DNA from: Dokdonella_A sp046347015
Lineage (GTDB): Bacteria; Pseudomonadota; Gammaproteobacteria; Xanthomonadales; Rhodanobacteraceae
Direction: 5' to 3'
Assembly: GCA_046347015.1 (NCBI GenBank)
Contig: JAXMHA010000020.1
Location: 1-51,575, forward strand
DNA: 51,575 bases
Each line of letters starts with the position of its first letter. Position 1 is the stretch's first letter. Positions 26,953-36,546 of the stretch are shown here, one piece after another. The position numbers and the translations under genes are program-made. Under the pieces are notes generated by a model. The model did not search any database and was not told the origin of the DNA. It saw nothing but the letters and a program-made list of their open reading frames with translations.

Positions 26953-27717
26953 TCACGCGGACGGGCGTTCGCCCCGCGTGCACGGGCCATCCACGTCGGC
27001 TAGCACGAGGAATGAAACTCCGAAAGGTGGCCTGATGCGAGGTGCGGTGGCGACGTCGAAGCGAAATATCCAGCCAAGGATGCGGTTGACCAGCGGTGAA
27101 TTGATTTCGTTCTCGCTGCGCAGTTTGACTACCGTCCTCCGAATGATCAAGCGCGCAATGAATATCGGGAGGAACAGGATGTAGTTGAAATGAAACGCCC
27201 GGCGCGGATGCAGATTCGCGGCATCGACAAGATTCATCACCTGCCTTGCCCGATAGCGCCGCTTGTGGTGCGAGACGTCGTCCTGCAACCCCCACAGCGA
27301 CTGGAACGCCGGGACGGTGATCAACACCTTGCCACCTGGCTTGGTGATTCGCGTGATTTCCCGCAACGCACCCGCATCGTCGTCCACATGCTCGATGATG
27401 TCGGTCGCCAGCACGAGATCGAAACTTCCGTCGGGAAACGGAATCGCGCAGACATCACCCTTGGTCACTTTGCCGAGGCCCTTGTGCGCGCACCAGCGGA
27501 TGGCCTCGTCGCTCATGTCCATGCCTTCGAACTGCGTGAAGCCCATTTCGCCGAGCATCCGCAGATTCGTGCCGGTGCTGCTGCCAATGTCGAGGATGCG
27601 TGCATCCTGCGGCAACGCGAGCTTGTCAATCAGGCCGGAAAACAGCCGCCTGCGGCCATCGAACCACCAGTGCGTGCGTTCGACCTCCGACTCGACGGCG
27701 TAAGTGGATGTCTCCAT
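26953..27717 (-). CDS. Class I SAM-dependent methyltransferase
   Basis: 254 residues. Motif I ARILDIGSSTGTNLRML (about 39-55) and motif post-I region FEGMDMSDEAI, then IPFPDGSFDLVLATDIIEHVDDD (acidic motif and helix) and EITRITKPGGKVLITVPAFQSLWG. The N-terminus HWWFDGRRRLF is common in methyltransferases of polysaccharide or lipid-linked sugar clusters. A hydrophobic stretch FNYILFLPIFIARLII at about 172-187 suggests membrane association. Divergent from the YfhO-type gene, sharing the 27718-27810 gap. Confidence 0.88.
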   Translation of the reverse strand: METSTYAVESEVERTHWWFDGRRRLFSGLIDKLALPQDARILDIGSSTGTNLRMLGEMGFTQFEGMDMSDEAIRWCAHKGLGKVTKGDVCAIPFPDGSFDLVLATDIIEHVDDDAGALREITRITKPGGKVLITVPAFQSLWGLQDDVSHHKRRYRARQVMNLVDAANLHPRRAFHFNYILFLPIFIARLIIRRTVVKLRSENEINSPLVNRILGWIFRFDVATAPRIRPPFGVSFLVLADVDGPCTRGERPSA

Positions 27718-27810
27718 GGCTCCCAGCGGAACGATTCAGCATCGCGAATGATACGCTACGCGCCCTATCCCATCTCCGTGTCACGAGCGTGCGGGAGTGT
27801 CCGAAAACAC

Positions 27811-30132
27811 GTGAACACCTCTCCCCCCGAACAAAAGCTCTTCCGGGCGCCCTCGCGCGGAATTTCGACGTACCTCCTGATTGCCGGAGCGATGTCGGGA
27901 CTGATCTGCCTGTACTTTGTCATCAAGCGACAAGCTTTTGCGTTCGTCGACATCGGTTCCGACACGTTCTTCTGCTTCTATCCGCTGCAGCTCGCCGTTG
28001 CGCGGCAACTGCAAAGCCTGCACACGCTGACCTGGTCCTTCGACCTTGGTCTCGGCGGCTACCTTGGAACCTTGTTCGACCCGTTGTGGCTCGTCACCGG
28101 CTGGCTACCGTTCGACTGGCAGCTCGCGCTGCGATTGCCGATGTACGCGTTGCGCATCGTGCTGGCCGGCCTGTTCTTCCATCTGTACCTGCGTCGAATC
28201 GGTTTCGCACCGCGGCTTGCAACCCTGGGGGCGCTCGGCTACGCGTTCTCGTCGTACGCGATGATCAACGCACAGTGGGAGGTCATCCACGGCACCGAGT
28301 TCGTGCAGTTCGCGGCGTACCTGTGGTTGTTCGAAGCGTACGTGCGCGGACGCCGGCCCCTTGCGGCGGTCGTCGCCGGCGTCGTCGTCGGAATCGGCAA
28401 TCCGTTCGGGCTGTGGACGTTCGCGCTGTTCACGCTCGTTTATGGATGCGCGCGGTTGTCGGCGTCGCCACGTGGCGAGCGTCGGGAGTTCGTGCGTCGC
28501 TTCGTGGCGTTCGGTTCATGGTCCGTTTGTGGCCTCGTGCTGACAGCGCCGCTGCTGCTGCCTGCGCTTTACTACTTTCTCGACAGCCCCCGGGTCAGTG
28601 GTACCCACAGTGCGCTTTGGGCAATCCTGCAACAGTCGCTGCACTTGAACTCCGCGCTGGTCATCGGCAGCGAAGTCGCCGGATTCCTTGGCAAGAACCT
28701 GCTCGGCGCAACCGACGTCTATCATGGCTGGGCCAATTGGTTCGAGGGCCCGGGCTTCTATGTCGGCTTGCTGCCGCTGCTGCTGGTTCCGCAACTGCTG
28801 GGTCCCAACGCCACCACCCGCGAACGCTGGTTGTGCATCGCGTCGCTGGCCGGCATTTCGTTGTACGTGGTGTGGCCCGCGCTCCGATTCGCGGTTTACG
28901 GGTTCGGACATCCGGGGTTCCGGTTCTCGACGTTGTGGATATCGGCGTTGCTGCTGGTGCTCGGCCTCGCAGGGCTGCGCCGGGCGTGGTCGACCGGGGT
29001 TTGGCGCCCCGGTCTCGCGCTCGGCGCAGCGGGAATCCTTGCCATCCCGGCTGCCTTGCTGATCGCCGCGCCGCAGGCCGTCTCCGTTGTGCAGGTCATC
29101 CGCATCGTGGCGTTCACCGCGATCTACGCGGTTTTCTTCCTGTGGTCCGCCCGCAAAGGTACGTTCGACCCCAGGCATGCAAAGGCGCTTTTGCTCGTGT
29201 TTGCGTGCGAACTTGCGCTGTTCGCCATGCCGTCGCTGCTGGGCCGCACTGCGGTTGGCGTCGACGGCGACAGCCCGGTCGGCCGGTACGACGACGGTAC
29301 CGACGCGGCGCTTGCGCTGGTCCGCACGCAGCGGGACGCCGGAGACTTCTTCCGCGTCACCAAGTCCTACCAGTCGGTGTTCCTCGACGATGCCTTGGTG
29401 CAGGACTATCCGGGCATCGACTCATACTATTTCCATGGGCGTTCGTTGACTCGATTCGTCGACAAGATGAATGTCAAGCGCGCCCTGCCGAGCAGCAACT
29501 ACATCGGCCATGTGACGGCCCGCCAAGGCCTGTTCGACTTCCTCGGTGTGCGCTATGAGCTGGCGCGTCATCGCGCCCTCGACGGGAATCCCGATCTGAA
29601 CTGGATCGGCACCGCGGACGGGATTCAGGTCTACCGGAACCTCGGCGCTCAGCCGTTCGGACAATTGCGCACCCAGATCGCGAGTGAAGCCGAAGCCTCG
29701 GCGCTGCCGGTTCCACGACGAGACGCATTGCTGCTCGAGAAGGTCATTGCGGAGGACCCCGGGGAGCTTGCAAGTCTCCTCACCCGTGCGGCCAGCCTCG
29801 ATCGCGGCGCACCGCGCTCGATGCCGGCCGTGCATATCGCGAAGCTTCGCGACGATCGGCTGGCGGGCACCGTCAACGCGCCCGACCCGTCCGTACTCGT
29901 GCTGACGATGCCGTTCGACCGTGGCTGGAGCGCCCTCCTCGACGACCAGCCGCTGGACCTCTTCCGCTGTGACTTCGGCCTGACGTGCGGCGTGGTGACG
30001 CGCGGACCGCACGCCATTGCACTGGCGTACTCACCACCCGGTCGCAGGATCGGTTGGGCACTCGCTACCGTCACCTTGGTCGGGCTGGGTGGCTTCGCCG
30101 CGTGGCGGAGGCACCGGTACCGTAGCCTATAA
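27811..30132 (+). CDS. YfhO-type multi-spanning membrane protein (GT-C-like)
   Basis: About 773 residues from the GTG at 27811; an in-frame ATG at 27748 would add 21 residues that do not look protein-like. Around 12 membrane helices in the first ~470 residues, starting with LLIAGAMSGLICLYFVI; the first loop has DIGSDTFFCFYPLQ and later GLGGYLGTLFDPLWL, matching the YfhO family (bacterial membrane protein, lipid-linked sugar transfer). The C-terminal ~250 residues are extracytoplasmic, with DDALVQDYPGIDSYYFHGRSL and a final helix near the end. In this family the role is often glycosylation of teichoic acid or surface sugars. Here the substrate is unknown. Followed after 63 bases by the sulfotransferase-GT fusion. 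Confidence 0.82.
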   Translation: MNTSPPEQKLFRAPSRGISTYLLIAGAMSGLICLYFVIKRQAFAFVDIGSDTFFCFYPLQLAVARQLQSLHTLTWSFDLGLGGYLGTLFDPLWLVTGWLPFDWQLALRLPMYALRIVLAGLFFHLYLRRIGFAPRLATLGALGYAFSSYAMINAQWEVIHGTEFVQFAAYLWLFEAYVRGRRPLAAVVAGVVVGIGNPFGLWTFALFTLVYGCARLSASPRGERREFVRRFVAFGSWSVCGLVLTAPLLLPALYYFLDSPRVSGTHSALWAILQQSLHLNSALVIGSEVAGFLGKNLLGATDVYHGWANWFEGPGFYVGLLPLLLVPQLLGPNATTRERWLCIASLAGISLYVVWPALRFAVYGFGHPGFRFSTLWISALLLVLGLAGLRRAWSTGVWRPGLALGAAGILAIPAALLIAAPQAVSVVQVIRIVAFTAIYAVFFLWSARKGTFDPRHAKALLLVFACELALFAMPSLLGRTAVGVDGDSPVGRYDDGTDAALALVRTQRDAGDFFRVTKSYQSVFLDDALVQDYPGIDSYYFHGRSLTRFVDKMNVKRALPSSNYIGHVTARQGLFDFLGVRYELARHRALDGNPDLNWIGTADGIQVYRNLGAQPFGQLRTQIASEAEASALPVPRRDALLLEKVIAEDPGELASLLTRAASLDRGAPRSMPAVHIAKLRDDRLAGTVNAPDPSVLVLTMPFDRGWSALLDDQPLDLFRCDFGLTCGVVTRGPHAIALAYSPPGRRIGWALATVTLVGLGGFAAWRRHRYRSL

Positions 30133-30133
30133 T
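30128..30133 (+). promoter_or_regulatory. Consensus -10 (TATAAT) over the YfhO-gene stop
   Basis: A perfect TATAAT overlaps the TAA stop of the YfhO-type gene and lies 62 bases before the next ATG. The -35 region is weak. It could give the downstream fusion gene its own promoter. Confidence 0.35.
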
Positions 30134-30195
30134 CCGCAGCCGCTTTGCGTCACGGAGATGCGGGCGCCACACCCCGCAAGGATCATCTGCCAGCC

Positions 30196-33100
30196 ATGCC
30201 GCCTCCTTTGCGATCCACGCCCGACATCCTCGTCCTCGGCATGCACCGCTCCGGCACTTCGGCGCTGACACGGGTGCTGGCGGGCGCTGGCGCATGGGTC
30301 GGCGACGACGAGGAGATGCTGCCCGCGCATCCGGCCGACAACCCGACGGGCTACTGGGAACGGCGCGACATCGTCGCGGCGCATGACGAATTTCTTACCG
30401 CCGCGGGATGCGGCTGGGATCGTTTGGCGCACTTCGACTACGCCAAGGTAGACGACGCGGCCCGGCGCGACCTACGCACAAGACTCATGGACATACTCGG
30501 CGCCATCGAGACTCAAGGTCGCCCACTGGTTCTGAAGGATCCCCGATTGTGCGTCACCCTCCCCGCCTGGCTCGACCTGCTGCCGGCCGCGGTGCCGGTC
30601 ATTGCGGTGCGCGATCCGCGCGAGATCGCTTCGTCCATCCGTCGCAGTCATCGTGGGGTCTTTGCTACGCACTACCTCGTGGCGCTGTGGGAGAAGTACC
30701 TGCGATCGGCTCTTGATGCCTTGGCGGGGCGCAGGGTGCTGTTCGTCGCGTACGCGCGGTTGGTGGCCGATCCGGCCAATCAGGCCGCTCGAATCCTGAC
30801 CGGACTGCGCCATCTCGGCGTCACCGGTCTCGCCGACCCTTCACGCGAATTGATTGCCGCAACCATCGATGCCAGACTGGCCCGCAGCCCGCCGCGTTCG
30901 AACACGCTGCTCACTCCCGGGCAAACAGCGCTGTACGGGTGGCTGGAGCGCTGCGCCTGCGCAGCGGAACCGGTTCCCGTCGCGGACGTCCCCGGTGGAC
31001 TTGGCCCCGACCAGACACTCGCCGAATACGAGGAGGCCGCGGCGTGGCTGAAGCAGCGCACGCGTGAATCGGTATTGGCTGAAATCACGCAACGCCTCGC
31101 TGCCGTCGAAGCCGCGACGGAACACCAGCGAACAGCGATGCTCACGCAGATCCAATCGCTCGGGCAACAGGTGGCCGCGACGGGTGTCGCGCTCGAGCAA
31201 TCGCGCGCGGAGGCTACCGCCGCGCGAGCCGAGATCGAGCGTCTGGGCGGTGAGATCGGGCATCAACACGAGCTTGCCACCGCTCTCGAGCGTGGTCGTG
31301 CTGCGGCCCACGCCGCAGTCGATGCGATGCGAGCTTCACTGTCGTGGCGCCTGACGGCGCCGCTGCGTGGGCTCGGGGCGTTTGCCCTCGCTTCGTTGCA
31401 TGGATGCGAGCAGGGGCTTTACAGGCTCTACTACGCATTGCCGGGATTCGACGCCGACCGCAAGCGGGCGGCAATCGTGAGCCTGCACCAGCACGCTCCA
31501 TGGCTGACCGGCCGCACGGAGTCGTACAGGATGTACCAGCTCGAGCGCGACATCGAAGCCCGCCGTGACCACCGACAACGATGCAACCGGCAGAGTGCCA
31601 TGACCGCAGTGGCCGCGATGTCCACACGGCCGCTGATCTCCATCGTCATGCCGGTGCATGATGTCGATCCGCGCTGGTTGCACGAAGCGACGGACTCGGT
31701 GCGCAACCAGTTCTATCCGCATTGGGAGCTGTGCATCGTCGACGACGCATCGGCTCGCGCGGAAACCCGTGCCGCACTCAGCGCCATCGCCAATTTGCGT
31801 GATCAACGCATTCGCATGTCACGCCTCGACGACAATGCAGGCATTGCCGGGGCATCGAATGCGGCGCTGGCGATGGCCAGCGGCGAGTACGTCGGCCTGC
31901 TCGACCACGACGACGTGCTCGCTCGCGACGCATTGCTCGAAATGGCACGCGTGATTGTCGCGGATGCGCCAGACTTGCTTTACTCGGACGAAGACAAACT
32001 CGATGAGAACGGCGGACACGTCGAACCGAATTTCAAGCCCGATTTCAGTCCCGACTATCTGCTGTCGAACAACTACATCTGCCACTTCCTCGTGATTCGA
32101 CGCGAGCTGCTGGATCGGATCGGCGCCTTCCGGGTCGGCTTCGACGGCGCGCAGGATTACGATCTGGTGCTGCGTGCAAGCGAGATGGCGCACCACATCG
32201 CACACGTACCGCTCGTCTTGTATCACTGGCGCAAGGCGACCAATTCCACGGCCGGATCGATCGAAGCGAAGCCGGCGGCCGTCGAGGCCGGACGGCGCGC
32301 CGTCGACGACGCGCTGGCACGACGTGGCATTCGAGGCCGCGCGCAGCATGGACCATTCGCGGCGACATACACGGTGCGCCGCACGTTGGCCGAGCGACCA
32401 CTGATCAGCATCATCGTGCCGTTTCGCGACAAGCCCGACCTGCTTCGCGCCTGTTTCGAGTCGGTCCTCGAAACGAGCACCTACGCGGCCTTCGAGCTGA
32501 TCGGCATTGACAACGGAAGTACGGGATCCTCGACGCAGGAGTTGATGCGTGAGCTCACCACGCGGGATCGGCGCATCCGCTTCGAACGCTATGACGCGCC
32601 GTTCAACTACTCGGCTATCAACAACTTCGGCGTCAGGCATGCACGTGGCGAATACCTGCTGTTCCTCAACAACGACACGCGGGTCATCGCGCCAGACTGG
32701 CTTGAGGCGATGCTCGAGCAATCGGCACGTCCCGAGGTTGCGGTAGTCGGTGCGAAGCTCCTCTACGAGGACACGACGATCCAGCATGCCGGTGTCATTG
32801 CCGGCCTCAACGGGGTCGCGGGCCATGCCCATCTCGGACTTCCACGCGACTACCCTGGCTATTTCGCCAAGACCCAGTTGATCCACAATGTCAGCGCGGT
32901 AACTTTCGCGTGCGCGATGACGAGACGCAAGGTGTTCGATGAGCTCGGCGGACTGGACGAGTGCGACCTGACGATCGCGTTCAATGACATCGACTACTGC
33001 CTGCGCGCGCGCGAGCGCGGTTATCTTGTCGTATACACGCCGCTCGCCGAGCTGTACCACTACGAATCAAAATCACGTGGCAGCGACTTCAAGGATGACG

Positions 33101-33252
33101 CTACCCATGACCGATTCCTCACCGAGGTGGCCTTCATGCAACGGCGGCACGCGACGCTTCTGCGCGACGGTGATCCCTACTACAACCCGAACCTGTCCTT
33201 GCTGCGCGGCTACGAGCCCGCTATCGACTACGTCGCCGGACTGCCACCTTGA
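30196..33252 (+). CDS. Sulfotransferase-like / coiled coil / two GT2 domains fusion
   Basis: 1018 residues. Residues 1-230 resemble a sulfotransferase: ILVLGMHRSGTSALTRVL holds the PAPS 5'-phosphosulfate loop, and AVRDPREIASSIRRSH the 3'-phosphate site. Residues ~280-390 are an Ala/Glu-rich coiled coil (LAEITQRLAAVEAATEHQRT). Then two GT-A domains: GT2-1 at about 478-700 (ISIVMPVHDVDPRWL, CIVDDASAR, LLDHDDVLARDALLEM, LLYSDEDKLD) and GT2-2 at about 733-990 (ISIIVPFRDKPDLLRAC, GIDNGSTGSSTQELM, LFLNNDTRVIAPDWLE, HAGVIAGLNG). No membrane helix is predicted, so it probably works on the cytoplasmic side. A two-domain GT2 can alternate linkages. The start at 30196 (MPPPLRSTPDILVLG) is preferred over 30145. 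Confidence 0.88.
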   Translation: MPPPLRSTPDILVLGMHRSGTSALTRVLAGAGAWVGDDEEMLPAHPADNPTGYWERRDIVAAHDEFLTAAGCGWDRLAHFDYAKVDDAARRDLRTRLMDILGAIETQGRPLVLKDPRLCVTLPAWLDLLPAAVPVIAVRDPREIASSIRRSHRGVFATHYLVALWEKYLRSALDALAGRRVLFVAYARLVADPANQAARILTGLRHLGVTGLADPSRELIAATIDARLARSPPRSNTLLTPGQTALYGWLERCACAAEPVPVADVPGGLGPDQTLAEYEEAAAWLKQRTRESVLAEITQRLAAVEAATEHQRTAMLTQIQSLGQQVAATGVALEQSRAEATAARAEIERLGGEIGHQHELATALERGRAAAHAAVDAMRASLSWRLTAPLRGLGAFALASLHGCEQGLYRLYYALPGFDADRKRAAIVSLHQHAPWLTGRTESYRMYQLERDIEARRDHRQRCNRQSAMTAVAAMSTRPLISIVMPVHDVDPRWLHEATDSVRNQFYPHWELCIVDDASARAETRAALSAIANLRDQRIRMSRLDDNAGIAGASNAALAMASGEYVGLLDHDDVLARDALLEMARVIVADAPDLLYSDEDKLDENGGHVEPNFKPDFSPDYLLSNNYICHFLVIRRELLDRIGAFRVGFDGAQDYDLVLRASEMAHHIAHVPLVLYHWRKATNSTAGSIEAKPAAVEAGRRAVDDALARRGIRGRAQHGPFAATYTVRRTLAERPLISIIVPFRDKPDLLRACFESVLETSTYAAFELIGIDNGSTGSSTQELMRELTTRDRRIRFERYDAPFNYSAINNFGVRHARGEYLLFLNNDTRVIAPDWLEAMLEQSARPEVAVVGAKLLYEDTTIQHAGVIAGLNGVAGHAHLGLPRDYPGYFAKTQLIHNVSAVTFACAMTRRKVFDELGGLDECDLTIAFNDIDYCLRARERGYLVVYTPLAELYHYESKSRGSDFKDDATHDRFLTEVAFMQRRHATLLRDGDPYYNPNLSLLRGYEPAIDYVAGLPP

Positions 33253-33276
33253 CCCCTTCCGTGTTGTACCGGCACG

Positions 33277-34596
33277 TCACTCAACGGAAGCCCGCACATC
33301 GAGATCCACATGCCCTGTCGCCAGCCGGCCGGGGTCCGGCAGCACGCGGAACATCAGCGTGTCGATGCGGCGGTCGAGGTACTCCTCGGCCTCACCGAAG
33401 CGCCCGAGCACGCCGGCGTTGAGGAAATAGGCGCCGGGCGCGAGCAGGCACCGGAACGTGAAGCGGACGTCGATGTCGCGCTCCGGCGCGACGGCGGCAA
33501 TCGCGTCGGCCGGTTGCGCGGTGACGGCGCCGGCGAGTTCGACGCCGGTGGTGTTCTTGATCATCATGCCGAAGCGGACGCCGACCGCGGCGCGCTCGAA
33601 GTGCACCCGGTAGGTGTACACGTAATCGCCGCCCGCACGCAGCAGGTTGACACGCCGTCCGTCGGCCGTCTCGATGTGTGGGTCGTCGATGCGCGCCCCG
33701 CGCGCCGGATACGCCACTTCGGCGACGGCCGCCGACGCAAGGCCGGGATCGAACGCATCGTCGAGTCCGGTTCCGGCCGCCTCGCCGCCGTCGCTCGACG
33801 GCAACGCGGCGACGCCGGTGCGGATTTCCTCGCGCAGCGCCGTCGCGTGCTCCGGCGGCGCGAACAACAGGCGGTGGTACTGCGTGACGACATCCCGCGG
33901 CGCCCCGTCGGCAAGCAGCTCGCCCGCGTCGAGCAGCAGCGCGCGGTCGCAGATCTCGAGCACCGTCGTCGCGGCGTGCGACACGAACAGGATCGTCACG
34001 CCGTCCTCGCGCAGGCGCGTCAGCCGCGCGAAGCACTTGCGCTGGAACGCCTCGTCGCCGACCGACAGCGCCTCGTCGATGACAAGGATCTCGGGGTCTA
34101 CGCTGATCGCGACGGCGAACGCGAGCCGCACCTGCATGCCGCTCGAGTAGGTCTTGACCGGCTGCTCGATGAATTCCCCGATGTCGGCGAATGCGGCGAT
34201 CGCGTCGAAGCGTTCGTCGAGCTCGCGCCGCGTCGCGCCGAGCACCGTACCGTTCAGGTACACGTTTTCGCGGCCGCTGAATTCGGGATTGAAGCCCGAT
34301 CCGAGTTCCAGCAGCGCGGCGACGCGGCCTGCGACCTCGACGCTGCCGGCCGTCGGCGCGAGCGTCCCGCACAGGAGCTGCAGCAGCGTCGACTTGCCCG
34401 AGCCGTTGCGGCCGACGATGCCGACCGTCTCGCCCCGCCGCAGCTCGAAGCCGATGTCGCGCAGCGCCGGAAACTCGGTATGCCAGCGCCGCCCGACGCC
34501 GAACGAAAGCTGCTGCATCAGCCGGTGCCACGGCCGCCGGTAGATCGGATAGGACTTGCCGAGGCCGCGCGCGCGGATGACGACGTCAGAGGACAT
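33277..34596 (-). CDS. Polysaccharide ABC exporter ATP-binding protein (Wzt type) with C-terminal domain
   Basis: 439 residues. ATPase part 1-~245: GRNGSGKSTLLQLL (Walker A), KTYSSGMQVRLAFAVAI (signature), EILVIDEALSVGDEAFQRKC (Walker B and D-loop). The Wzt-type markers are GRENVYLNG and GEFIEQPVKTYSSGM. The C-terminal ~180 residues form a beta-rich Wzt_C-like domain (VYTYRVHFERAAVGVRFGMMIKNTTGVEL), which in O9a/O12-type systems binds the sugar cap of the undecaprenyl-linked O-antigen. It overlaps the permease gene by 11 bases. Together they export a lipid-linked polysaccharide. Confidence 0.92.
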   Translation of the reverse strand: MSSDVVIRARGLGKSYPIYRRPWHRLMQQLSFGVGRRWHTEFPALRDIGFELRRGETVGIVGRNGSGKSTLLQLLCGTLAPTAGSVEVAGRVAALLELGSGFNPEFSGRENVYLNGTVLGATRRELDERFDAIAAFADIGEFIEQPVKTYSSGMQVRLAFAVAISVDPEILVIDEALSVGDEAFQRKCFARLTRLREDGVTILFVSHAATTVLEICDRALLLDAGELLADGAPRDVVTQYHRLLFAPPEHATALREEIRTGVAALPSSDGGEAAGTGLDDAFDPGLASAAVAEVAYPARGARIDDPHIETADGRRVNLLRAGGDYVYTYRVHFERAAVGVRFGMMIKNTTGVELAGAVTAQPADAIAAVAPERDIDVRFTFRCLLAPGAYFLNAGVLGRFGEAEEYLDRRIDTLMFRVLPDPGRLATGHVDLDVRASVE

Positions 34597-35380
34597 CGGC
34601 GAAGCCCCGGCGGGTGCCGTGGAACCAGGCCAGTGCCAGCCACGCGAACCCGAACGCGCCGAGCGCATACAGCCCGAGCCCGGCGAAGTCGGGCAGCTTG
34701 CCCCACAGTGCGACGTCGCGCGCCTGGTCGATGATGTAGCTCAGCGGATTGACGTAGAACAGCACGCGGAACCGTTCGGGAATGCCCGAGGCCGGCACGA
34801 TCGCGGTCGACAGGAACAGCATCGCCGCGGCCAGCACGCCGGTCACCTGCGCGATGTCGCGGAAGAACACGCCGAGCGAGGCGAACAGCCAGCCGACGCC
34901 GAGGGTCAGGATCGCGAGCGGCAGGAACACCAGCGGCAGCAGCACGATCGTCCACGGCGGCGGCCCGTAGCGGAACACGTACAGCGCGACCAGCACCAGC
35001 ATGTTGGCGGCGGCGTGGAACAGTCCCGACAGTACCATCGGCCACGGCAGGATCTCGAGCGGAAACACGACCCGCTTGACCAGGTTGACGTTGCCGACGA
35101 CGAGGTTCGGCGACTGCACCAGGCATTCGGCGAAGAAGCCGTGCACGATCAGCCCGACGAACAGCACCAGCGTGAAGTTCGCGGTGCTGCCGTCCGGCGC
35201 CTGCCAGCGTCCGCCGAGCACCGAACCGAACGCGATCGAATACACGATCAGCATCAGGAACGGCGTCGCGACCGACCATAGCAGGCCGAAGCTCGCGCCG
35301 CGGTATCGTCCCGCGATCGCGCGCACGGTCAACTGCCACAGCAGGCTCGGATGGAGGAACACGCTGTCGAACGGGTGCAT
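34586..35380 (-). CDS. Polysaccharide ABC exporter permease (Wzm type)
   Basis: 264 residues with six membrane helices in the ABC-2 permease layout. The N-terminus (LLWQLTVRAIAGRYRGASFGLLWSVATPFLMLIVY, quoted in part: RAIAGRYRGASFG then LLWS) matches the family signature RDIKVRYRxSxLGxLWxxxxP. The YVNPLSYIIDQARD segment near residue 215 is also typical. Start is ATG 35380 or GTG 35383. It forms the channel partner of the Wzt ATPase. The 112-bp gap to the divergent GT2 gene holds a possible promoter. Confidence 0.92.
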   Translation of the reverse strand: MHPFDSVFLHPSLLWQLTVRAIAGRYRGASFGLLWSVATPFLMLIVYSIAFGSVLGGRWQAPDGSTANFTLVLFVGLIVHGFFAECLVQSPNLVVGNVNLVKRVVFPLEILPWPMVLSGLFHAAANMLVLVALYVFRYGPPPWTIVLLPLVFLPLAILTLGVGWLFASLGVFFRDIAQVTGVLAAAMLFLSTAIVPASGIPERFRVLFYVNPLSYIIDQARDVALWGKLPDFAGLGLYALGAFGFAWLALAWFHGTRRGFADVL

Positions 35381-35496
35381 CACGCGAACGCGCCATCCTC
35401 GGCCGGAAATGGCCGGCGCCAGTGTAATGGTAGGATGCCGCGGCTTGTCACGACACCACGCGCGCGCCTTCCGGACGCGCGCCGCCCGGGGGCGAG

Positions 35497-36519
35497 ATGC
35501 TGGGCATAGTCCTGGTCAGCTACAACACGACGCGCCTGACCCTCGAGTGCCTCGCATCGATCGCCGCCGCAACCGGCGCCGGCGCGCTGCGCGTCGAGCT
35601 GATCGACAACTCCACCGACCCCGCCGAACGCGCCGCGTTGCACGACGGCAGCTCCCGTTGCGCGTTGCCGGTGCACCTGACCGCGACGGACCGCAACGTC
35701 GGGTTCGCCGCCGCCTGCAACCTCGGCATCGCCGCGTTGCTGGCCGACCCTGCCGTCGATCGCGTGCTGCTCCTCAACAACGACGCGGTGCTGCTGCCGG
35801 GCGCACTCGCCGCGTGGCTCGCGTTCGCCGACGGGCATCCGGAAGCCGGCCTGTTCGGCGCGCGGATGCACCGCCGCGACGTACCGGACGCGGTCGATTC
35901 GCTCGGCATCACGTTGTACGCCTCAGCGCTCGCGTCGAACCGGCAGACGCTGGCCGACCCGTTGCTCGGCCCGACCGGCGGCCTCGCGCTGTATTCGCGG
36001 AAGTTGCTGGAAACCCTGCGCGACGCCCACGGGACCGTGTTCGACGAGCGCTTCTTCTGCTACGCCGAGGACACCGACGTCGCGCTGCGCGCGCTGCTGC
36101 TGGGATTCCAGCCGGCGTTCTTCGACGCCTGCGTCGCGCTGCACGAGGGACAGGCGAGTTCCGGCGGCGCGTTCAACGACTTCGTGCTGTACCACGGCAT
36201 CCGCAACTCGATCTGGACGATCGTCAAGGACCTGCCGGCTTCGATCGCGGTTCCGCTGTCGCCGCTGATCGTCGCGCTGCACGCCGGCATCGTCGTGCGC
36301 CACGGCTTGCGCGGCAAGGCCGGCGTCGTATGGCGGCTGTACCGCGATGCGTTCGCCGGCTGGCCCGCGATGTGGCGTTCGCGGCGCCGAATCCAATGCG
36401 AACGGCGCGTGCCGGCACGGACGCTGTGGCGTTGCATCAGCCCGCGGTTCTATGAACGCGACTACCTGCGCACCGCGTTGCGCGACTTGTTCACCGGTGC
36501 CCGCCATCGCTCCGGTTAG
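35497..36519 (+). CDS. Family 2 glycosyltransferase (rhamnosyltransferase-like)
   Basis: 340 residues. GT-A domain with GIVLVSYNTTRLTLECL, RVELIDNSTDPAER, NVGFAAACNLGI, LLLNNDAVLLPGAL (the DxD-like metal site is NND), and FFCYAEDTDVALRALLLG, typical of the WbbL-type rhamnosyltransferases. The C-terminal ~100 residues are basic with an amphipathic helix that may bind the membrane. Divergent from the wzm/wzt pair, it is probably part of the same glycan pathway. It ends 27 bases before the sppA stop on the other strand. Confidence 0.88.
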   Translation: MLGIVLVSYNTTRLTLECLASIAAATGAGALRVELIDNSTDPAERAALHDGSSRCALPVHLTATDRNVGFAAACNLGIAALLADPAVDRVLLLNNDAVLLPGALAAWLAFADGHPEAGLFGARMHRRDVPDAVDSLGITLYASALASNRQTLADPLLGPTGGLALYSRKLLETLRDAHGTVFDERFFCYAEDTDVALRALLLGFQPAFFDACVALHEGQASSGGAFNDFVLYHGIRNSIWTIVKDLPASIAVPLSPLIVALHAGIVVRHGLRGKAGVVWRLYRDAFAGWPAMWRSRRRIQCERRVPARTLWRCISPRFYERDYLRTALRDLFTGARHRSG

Positions 36520-36546
36520 CGATCGAGCGCACTTCCGCCTCTCCGC

